Shown here piece by piece: positions 59,370 to 64,000 of a DNA stretch of 64,000 bases. The stretch is from UBA3839 sp902776985 (GTDB taxonomy: Bacteria > Bacteroidota > Bacteroidia > Bacteroidales > Bacteroidaceae), in contig CACYSD010000002.1 of NCBI GenBank assembly GCA_902776985.1, positions 73,080 to 137,079 on the forward strand, in the 5' to 3' direction. The notes under the pieces were generated by a model, which was not told the origin of the DNA, did no database searches, and saw nothing but the letters and a program-made list of their open reading frames with translations. How positions within the stretch are numbered: position 1 is the first letter of the stretch; each line of letters opens with the position of its first letter. Both the position numbers and the translations under genes were made by a program.

Positions 59370-60077
59370 TCAGATAAGAGAGAACGCCACATCCATCATG
59401 TGGGTGAAATTGTTCTGACGCTCCTCTGCCGTCGTAGCCTCACCCTTAAGAATGTGGTCGGAAACGGTACAGATACCCAGAGCGCGGTTGCCGGAACGAG
59501 CCGCATTCATGTAGAGAGCAGCAATCTCCATCTCCACAGCCATTACACCCATCTTGATCCACTTGTCGTTGTTTGGAGTGTCGCCATAAAAGAAATCAGA
59601 AGAAAGCACATTGCCCACCATGTAGTTATAGCCAAACTTCTCGCAAGACTCAACTGCCTTGCGCAGCAAATCGAAATCAGCAATAGGGGCATAAGTACCA
59701 AGAAGACCGTACTGGGCAGCATAGTTGCTGTCGGTACAAGCGCCCATGGCAACGGCAATATCGCCGATGTTGAGGTCGTTGTTGATAGAACCAGCCGAAC
59801 CCACACGGATGATAGTCTTCACTCCGTAGAAGTTGTAGAGTTCGTAGGTGTAGATAGCAATCGAAGGTATACCCATACCATGACCCATGACGCTGACACG
59901 CTTGCCCTTGTGAGTGCCTGTATAGCCAAGCATGCCACGGACGTTGTTGAACTGAACCGGATTTTCGAGATACTTCTCTGCCATCATTTTCACACGCAGC
60001 GGGTCGCCCGCCATGATTACAGTTTCAGCAATTTCGCCGAACTGCGCCCCGATGTGGGGAGTAGGAGTCTTACTCAT
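59370..60077 (-). CDS. deoD: Purine nucleoside phosphorylase, DeoD type
   Basis: 235 residues from the ATG at 60077 (MSKTPTPHIGAQFGEIAE); another ATG lies two codons upstream. Hexameric family features: VIMAGDPLRVKMMAEKYL near 20, GMGIPSIAIYTYELYNFYGVKTIIRVGSAGS near 65-95, VMAVEMEIAALY near 178, ALGICTVSDHI near 198 with the catalytic Asp. Cleaves purine nucleosides with phosphate. Confidence 0.96.
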   Translation of the reverse strand: MSKTPTPHIGAQFGEIAETVIMAGDPLRVKMMAEKYLENPVQFNNVRGMLGYTGTHKGKRVSVMGHGMGIPSIAIYTYELYNFYGVKTIIRVGSAGSINNDLNIGDIAVAMGACTDSNYAAQYGLLGTYAPIADFDLLRKAVESCEKFGYNYMVGNVLSSDFFYGDTPNNDKWIKMGVMAVEMEIAALYMNAARSGNRALGICTVSDHILKGEATTAEERQNNFTHMMDVAFSLI

Positions 60078-60116
60078 AAGCATAGATATTTAAAGTTTGT
60101 AATATGATTCCGGTTA

Positions 60117-60124
60117 CAAAGATA
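60117..60124 (-). promoter_or_regulatory. -7 element of deoD
   Basis: Minus strand TATCTTTG, a perfect TAnnTTTG, 39 bp before the ATG. A CTTG about 18 bp upstream could be the -33 box. Confidence 0.55.
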
Positions 60125-60265
60125 AACATTTTTATTTTGCAACAAGAGTACAAAACAAGAATTAATAGTATTTTTTTGATGTCTTAGTTCGTTTTTTGGG
60201 TAAAACCACAACATAAACAAAAAGAAATGTGTATATTCGCCACAGTAAGTCAACAAACAAGAAAC

Positions 60266-61351
60266 ATGAGAAAACTACTACCCTTCTTCATGCTGATGGC
60301 AATTGCCACTTCGCCGATAAAGGCACAGAACGTAACCGATAATTCAACGGACAGCGTCGGTCGAGCTAAAACCCTTACCCTCTTCGGAAGAAAACTGACC
60401 GACTTCGCCTCCAAGCCCAAGTTTGGCGGCTACTTCATCGGCAAATACGCCTACAGCGATCAGGACGGCAAGCACGGAGGCAACGGATTCAGCCAGCGCC
60501 TCATTCGAGCATACGTGGACGGAACCATCCTCGGAGACTTCAAGTACCGGCTCCAGGGACAGGTCAGCAACTCATCCTTCCACATGAAAGACTACTTCAT
60601 AGAATGGTCGCATTGGAAGGAACTTGCCGTAAAGGTCGGTCAATACAAACGCGCCTTCCTCTTTGAGAACCCTTACAATCCCTGGGACGTAGGAGCTGGC
60701 GACTATTCACAGATATCCAACAATCTCGCAGGCGTAAGCGACAAGGACGGGAACGTAACCAACGGAGGACGCGACCAAGGCATTCAGGTGCAAGGCGACC
60801 TCTTCCCCGCCAAGTCAGACGGACACCGGTACGTTCACTACCAATTGCAGGTAATGAACGGTCAAGGCATCAATACAGCTGACGCCAACGGACACAAGGA
60901 CTTCATCGGAACTCTCCAGTTTCAGCCTATTAGGGACCTCTACATCGGCATCTTCGGCTGGACAGGCGACTATGTGGACAAGAACGGCGTAACCACCGAC
61001 CGCAACCGCTGGGCTGCAGCCATAAAATACGAGCACAACGACTGGACCGTCCGTGCAGAATATGCCCACGCACAAGGAATACTTGCCAATTATGCCGGCA
61101 AAGGCAAAGCAGACGGCTGGTACGCAACCCTTGGCGTGCCTTTCACTCCCTGGCTCAAAGTCTATGGCAAATACGACGCATACCGCAGCAACGCCACCTG
61201 GGCTTCGACTAAGTCCATCTACTCAGTCATTCCCAACATCCAACTTCACAAGAACCTCCTCATCCAGTTGCAGTACAACCACGTCCACGACCGCAACCTA
61301 CCCCATAAAGACTACAACGAACTCTGGGCCGAACTATATGTGAGGTTTTAA
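60266..61351 (+). CDS. Porin, phosphate-selective (OprO/P) family
   Basis: 361 residues from the ATG at 60266, which opens a signal peptide (MRKLLPFFMLMAIATSPIKA); an upstream in-frame ATG at 60227 would put 13 residues before it. Beta-barrel of about 16 strands: GGYFIGKYAYSDQDGKHGGNGFSQRLIRAYVDGTILGDFKYRLQGQ, KDYFIEWSHWKELAVKVGQYKRAFLFENPYNP, and a C-terminal aromatic strand ending ELYVRF. Matches the Porin_O_P family; the substrate is probably anionic but not proven. Ends at a strong bidirectional terminator. Confidence 0.85.
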   Translation: MRKLLPFFMLMAIATSPIKAQNVTDNSTDSVGRAKTLTLFGRKLTDFASKPKFGGYFIGKYAYSDQDGKHGGNGFSQRLIRAYVDGTILGDFKYRLQGQVSNSSFHMKDYFIEWSHWKELAVKVGQYKRAFLFENPYNPWDVGAGDYSQISNNLAGVSDKDGNVTNGGRDQGIQVQGDLFPAKSDGHRYVHYQLQVMNGQGINTADANGHKDFIGTLQFQPIRDLYIGIFGWTGDYVDKNGVTTDRNRWAAAIKYEHNDWTVRAEYAHAQGILANYAGKGKADGWYATLGVPFTPWLKVYGKYDAYRSNATWASTKSIYSVIPNIQLHKNLLIQLQYNHVHDRNLPHKDYNELWAELYVRF

Positions 61352-61356
61352 AATGC

Positions 61357-61386
61357 AAGAAGAGCAACTTGAAAGTTGCTCTTCTT
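61357..61386. terminator. Bidirectional terminator between porin and tRNA operon
   Basis: AAGAAGAGCAACTT and AAGTTGCTCTTCTT are perfect 14-bp complements separated by two bases, located between the convergent porin gene and the tRNA operon. Confidence 0.88.
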
Positions 61387-61388
61387 AG

Positions 61389-61473
61389 CGGAGAGAGAGG
61401 GATTCGAACCCCCGGTACCTCTCAGTACGTCGGTTTTCAAGACCGATGCAATCGACCACTCTGCCATCTCTCC
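61389..61473 (-). tRNA. tRNA-Ser (TGA)
   Basis: Acceptor GGAGAGA/TCTCTCC, anticodon loop CTTGAAA (TGA), long variable arm, G73. Last gene of the nine-tRNA operon. Confidence 0.96.
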
Positions 61474-61526
61474 AAAAAAAGGAATGGAATCTGTCCATTT
61501 TACATGAAGAAAACTCCATTCCATTG

Positions 61527-61599
61527 TACGCCCTCAGGGGCTCGAACCCTGGACCCATTGATTAAGAGTCAATTGCTCTACCAACTGAGCTAAGGACGC
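61527..61599 (-). tRNA. tRNA-Lys (CTT)
   Basis: Anticodon loop CTCTTAA (CTT), acceptor GCGTCCT/AGGGCGT including a G1-U72 wobble, A73, T-loop TTCGAGC. Confidence 0.94.
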
Positions 61600-61613
61600 A
61601 TGTTTATGTTTTG

Positions 61614-61687
61614 CGCTTCAGGATGGGCTTGAACCAACGACCCCATGATTAACAGTCATGTGCTCTAACCAACTGAGCTACTGAAGC
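61614..61687 (-). tRNA. tRNA-Asn (GTT)
   Basis: Acceptor GCTTCAG/CTGAAGC, anticodon loop CTGTTAA (GTT), G73. Confidence 0.96.
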
Positions 61688-61708
61688 ATATTTTTATTAC
61701 TTGTTGCG

Positions 61709-61790
61709 TGAAGAGGAGGAGACTCGAACTCCCACGGGCTGAGCCCACTACCCCCTCAAAGTAGCGCGTCTACCATTCCGCCACCTCTCC
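61709..61790 (-). tRNA. tRNA-Leu (GAG)
   Basis: Acceptor GGAGAGG/CCTCTTC, anticodon loop TTGAGGG (GAG), extended variable arm, A73. Confidence 0.94.
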
Positions 61791-61830
61791 TTTACAGGTA
61801 ATTATTTGTTTTTTTTGTTTTCCAGACTTA

Positions 61831-61846
61831 AGCCTCTTGTCGGATT
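61831..61846 (-). repeat. 16-bp copy of the tRNA-Thr 3' end
   Basis: AGCCTCTTGTCGGATT on the plus strand is identical to 61945-61960, which encodes the 3' end of tRNA-Thr. The rest of a tRNA is missing here. It has the form of an attachment-site remnant or a tRNA fragment. Confidence 0.85.
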
Positions 61847-61944
61847 AAATATCCGAAAAACCTGCCGGTGGGCTGTCTTTCAAATCTTAATTTTGATTCG
61901 TCATATGAAAGTAAACTTTCATGACGTCTTCAAATTAATCTTTG

Positions 61945-62018
61945 AGCCTCTTGTCGGATTCGAACCAACGACCCCGAGATTACAAATCACGTGCTCTGGC
62001 CAACTGAGCTAAAGAGGC
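61945..62018 (-). tRNA. tRNA-Thr (TGT)
   Basis: Acceptor GCCTCTT/AAGAGGC, anticodon loop TTTGTAA (TGT), T-loop TTCGAAT, position 73 is T. Confidence 0.95.
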
Positions 62019-62033
62019 GTTCTTCTGAATGAG

Positions 62034-62106
62034 AGCGGAAGACGGGGCTCAAACCCGCGACCCCCAGCTTGGAAGGCTAGTGCTCTATCAACTGAGCTAC
62101 TTCCGC
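62034..62106 (-). tRNA. tRNA-Gly (TCC)
   Basis: Acceptor GCGGAAG/CTTCCGC, anticodon loop CTTCCAA (TCC), position 73 is T. Confidence 0.96.
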
Positions 62107-62151
62107 AGTATTTCAAAAGCTTTTGCAAAGTCTGTAAACTTTCAACTTTGG

Positions 62152-62234
62152 TGGGCACAGATGGATTCGAACCACCGAAGGCGAAAGCCAGCAGATTTAC
62201 AGTCTGCCCCATTTGGCCACTCTGGAATATGCCC
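62152..62234 (-). tRNA. tRNA-Tyr (GTA)
   Basis: Acceptor GGGCATA/TGTGCCC, anticodon loop CTGTAAA (GTA), long variable arm, A73. Confidence 0.96.
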
Positions 62235-62277
62235 AACAAATTTTACTTCAAACACTTTCACTAAAGTGCAGAAAAAA

Positions 62278-62336
62278 GTAAGACTTGACGTCGTTTAGGA
62301 TTGGAGTTCCTAATTGCCTGCCGGCTGCAGTCTTAC
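62278..62336. other. Structured spacer in the tRNA operon
   Basis: GTAAGACT (62278-62285) pairs with AGTCTTAC (62329-62336), enclosing a second hairpin TTAGGA/TCCTAA. It lies in the 165-bp gap between tRNA-Arg and tRNA-Tyr, the longest spacer of the operon. It is not a tRNA: no T-loop or anticodon arm. Confidence 0.6.
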
Positions 62337-62399
62337 AATCACATTCCTTTTTCATCATTCCGAATGCAAGCTTTCGCATGCTGTCAAGAAACGTTCTTG

Positions 62400-62473
62400 T
62401 GACTCGTATAGGATTCAAACCTATAACCTTCTGATCCGTAGTCAGATGCTCTATTCAGTTGAGCTAACGAGCC
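62400..62473 (-). tRNA. tRNA-Arg (ACG)
   Basis: Acceptor GGCTCGT/ACGAGTC (one G-U), anticodon loop CTACGGA (ACG, read as ICG after TadA editing), A73. Confidence 0.95.
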
Positions 62474-62535
62474 ATTTTTGCTTTTTTTTGGCGTTTACGG
62501 AGTGTCTTTTGAGCTATCCGTCACCGTCACTTTAG

Positions 62536-62610
62536 TGGGCGTTGACGGATTCGAACCGCCGACCCTCTGCTTGTAAGGCAGATGCTCTGAACCAGCTGAG
62601 CTAAACGCCC
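62536..62610 (-). tRNA. tRNA-Val (TAC)
   Basis: Acceptor GGGCGTT/AACGCCC, anticodon loop CTTACAA (TAC), A73. First gene of the operon. Confidence 0.96.
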
Positions 62611-62651
62611 TTTTTAACTTAAGAACCACCGTTCTTTCTCAAAAGCGAGTG

Positions 62652-62683
62652 CAAAGTTACACGTTTATTTTTAACCCACCAAA
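62652..62683 (-). promoter_or_regulatory. Promoter of the nine-tRNA operon
   Basis: Minus strand TTTG (62683-62680), 20 bp, TAACTTTG (62659-62652), then CACTCGCTTTTGA. The block after the -7 box is the same as at tRNA-His and, in its first part, tRNA-Cys. Confidence 0.85.
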
Positions 62684-62795
62684 CTTTTGCCGAGTTTTTT
62701 TCGTATTTTTTCCAAATCAGTCACAATAATGCGTTAAATTCATAAATACACATAAAATATTATTACAGATTTTACTCCATTTGATAATTTTTGAA

Positions 62796-62803
62796 TAATT
62801 TTG
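62796..62803 (+). promoter_or_regulatory. -7 element of the 62854 lipoprotein gene
   Basis: TAATTTTG, a perfect TAnnTTTG, 50 bp before the ATG. No clear -33 box. Confidence 0.5.
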
Positions 62804-62853
62804 CAGCACTAAACTTATTCATTTTTTATCACTTTTATTTAATCATTTTTATT

Positions 62854-63447
62854 ATGAAAAAGTTACTATTTTTAGCAGCAGCTGTAATCACTATGACACT
62901 TGCTGCATGTTCAGGCGAACAGAAGAAGAGTGAAGTTGACGAATTGGGCGACACCCTCAAAGAGCAACTTGAAAAGAACGACAAGGAAGGTGTTATCGGT
63001 ACATTGACTACAATCAAGGAGAAGATTGCAGCTTTGGCAACTCCTGAGAACGTTGCTACTCTCAAGGAGCAGCTTCCTAAGTTCCAGAAGATCCTCAGCG
63101 ACAACAAGGATCAGATTCTCTCAGTTGTTGGTGAAAACGCTACCGTAGAAAGCATCATCACTACAGTTTCCACTCTCGACGCAAGCAGCGCTGTAGACGC
63201 CATCGCAAGTCAACTGAGCACATCTAAGGAAGTTGTAGAAGAAGCTGCCGAAAACGCCGTAGAAGGTGTTGTTGACGCAGCTAAGGATGCTGCCGTAGAA
63301 AAGGCAAACGAAGCTGTTACAGGCGCTCAGACAAAGGTTAACGAAACTGTTAACGCAGTTAAGGAAGCTGAAAACAACGCTATTGATAACGCTACAAACA
63401 AAGCTGCCGGCGCAATCAACGACGCAGCAAACAAGCTGAAGTTCTAA
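62854..63447 (+). CDS. Ala-rich helical lipoprotein
   Basis: 197 residues from the ATG at 62854, which opens a lipoprotein signal (MKKLLFLAAAVITMTLAAC, lipobox LAAC). The mature part is charged and helical, and from about residue 125 it is made of degenerate 11-residue-like units rich in Ala, Val, Glu, Lys and Asn (VEEAAENAVEGVVDAAKDAAVEKANEAV), resembling LEA/apolipoprotein-type amphipathic helices. No catalytic motif. Function unknown. Its codon use (for example many GCT and GTT) looks like that of a well-expressed gene. Confidence 0.78.
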   Translation: MKKLLFLAAAVITMTLAACSGEQKKSEVDELGDTLKEQLEKNDKEGVIGTLTTIKEKIAALATPENVATLKEQLPKFQKILSDNKDQILSVVGENATVESIITTVSTLDASSAVDAIASQLSTSKEVVEEAAENAVEGVVDAAKDAAVEKANEAVTGAQTKVNETVNAVKEAENNAIDNATNKAAGAINDAANKLKF

Positions 63448-63474
63448 GCGATTTCAACCAAATCCCTACCTATT

Positions 63475-63876
63475 ATGACAACAATTCTTTTAGCAGCCCT
63501 TTTCATTTGTCACTTCGCGTCAGACTTCGCTTTTACCCGACAGCGTATGCTTATTGCCAAATCTAAAGGATGGCCTCCGTTCCCGATAATGGAACATGCA
63601 GCAGTTCACGCCATCACTATGAGCGCAGCCTTTGCCATCTACGGTATAGAATGGAAAACTATCGGCATTCTTTTTCTCGTTGAATGGGTAAGCCACTATG
63701 TCATTGACTCCATTAAAGGTCTTTTGTCACGATGGTTCCCCTCTGTTGGCAACAGCCGCAAGAAAGCCTTTTGGGTTGCATACGGAATCGACCAGCTTCT
63801 CCATGCTTTCGTCATCATAGGTATGTGGCATTGGGCTATACATGGTAATTTCAAAGACCTAACCATGTACTTATAA
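63475..63876 (+). CDS. DUF3307 family membrane protein
   Basis: 133 residues, four hydrophobic segments. The family's His/Asp positions are present: ICHFASDFAFT near 11, MEHAAVHAITM near 39, EWVSHYVIDSIK near 70 and YGIDQLLHAFVI near 103. The arrangement of H and D inside membrane helices suggests a metal site, but no function is known. 27 bp after the Ala-rich lipoprotein, possibly co-transcribed. Confidence 0.88.
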   Translation: MTTILLAALFICHFASDFAFTRQRMLIAKSKGWPPFPIMEHAAVHAITMSAAFAIYGIEWKTIGILFLVEWVSHYVIDSIKGLLSRWFPSVGNSRKKAFWVAYGIDQLLHAFVIIGMWHWAIHGNFKDLTMYL

Positions 63877-63902
63877 AACCCAACAGTCTTCACAAAAAAA
63901 CA

Positions 63903-63937
63903 AGAGGGTGTGTCAAAATAGGCACATCCTCTTTTTT
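63903..63937 (+). terminator. Terminator after the DUF3307 gene
   Basis: GAGGGTGTGTC pairs with GGCACATCCTC (G-U pairs included) across AAAATA, followed by seven T. Confidence 0.85.
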
Positions 63938-63941
63938 TACG

Positions 63942-63973
63942 CAAAGCCCCGACTTTCTCAAGCCAGGGCTTTG
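63942..63973. repeat. Second hairpin at the window edge
   Basis: CAAAGCCC (63942-63949) pairs with GGGCTTTG (63966-63973). It follows the terminator by 5 bp. The pair of hairpins may be part of a longer element that continues beyond the window. Confidence 0.6.
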
Positions 63974-64000
63974 TTATGTCGTAAAGTTTTTGTACCTTTA

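Noticed and set aside
57181..60077. meaB and deoD as signs of horizontal transfer
   Set aside because: Both are core genes in Bacteroidales, with composition like the neighbours and no repeats or integrase nearby.

Overview
The window comes from a Bacteroidales chromosome, most likely Prevotella or a close relative. Supporting signs are: type IX secretion parts (a DUF5103 plug protein and PorQ), the moxR/Bat aerotolerance operon, a TonB receptor, a phosphate-selective-type porin, DUF4836 and DUF4595-like lipoproteins, the long NusB form, the order ilvD-ilvB-ilvN-acyl-ACP thioesterase-ilvC, and many promoters of the Bacteroidetes type TTTG-N19/20-TAnnTTTG. It is mostly core, vertically inherited DNA. 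I see no prophage, CRISPR array, rRNA operon or intact insertion sequence.

Layout. 1-2.1 kb (minus): ybbR (cut by the window edge), yajC, nusB. 2.4-4.4 kb (plus): a PUR-domain protein and uxaC. 4.5-10.5 kb (plus): T9SS plug protein, a secreted amidase/golvesin protein and the radical-SAM protein YgiQ. 10.7-13.7 kb (minus): a TPP riboswitch ahead of a TonB receptor and PnuC, a thiamine uptake unit. 13.8-17.4 kb (minus): wzc tyrosine kinase, a HAD phosphatase and upp. 17.5-25 kb (minus): tsaD, rsmE, a DUF4836 lipoprotein, an ABC transporter, an AmgK-like sugar kinase fused to a RapZ C-terminal domain, and a MurU-like nucleotidyltransferase. 25.3-26.2 kb: map.

26.5-34.6 kb (mostly plus): a lipoprotein, the clpC-mltG-glycosyltransferase operon, rsmG, tRNA-Cys and a DUF4595-like lipoprotein. 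34.7-40.9 kb (minus): the branched-chain amino-acid operon behind a good promoter and a terminator-like leader, then a secreted FMN-binding protein and tRNA-His. 41.8-52.4 kb (plus): moxR, DUF58, Bat genes including a BatD-BatE fusion, PAP2, ispE and a lipoprotein. 52.6-56.2 kb (plus): thrS, infC, rpmI, rplT. 56.7-60.1 kb (minus): a small membrane protein, porQ, meaB, deoD. 60.3-64 kb: a porin (plus), a nine-tRNA operon (minus), an Ala-rich lipoprotein and a DUF3307 protein (plus).

The most unusual features are: the sugar kinase-RapZ_C fusion next to a MurU-like enzyme; a family of GC-rich hairpin repeats, one of which sits in frame inside ygiQ; a shared block (TTTGCACTCGC) at all three tRNA promoters; the BatD-BatE fusion that keeps a buried signal peptide; a 16-bp copy of the tRNA-Thr 3' end beside the gene; the ilv leader; a duplicated promoter before infC; and a Tyr-Gly tail on Wzc encoded by a near-hexanucleotide repeat. 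All assignments come from reading the sequence. No database search was run.
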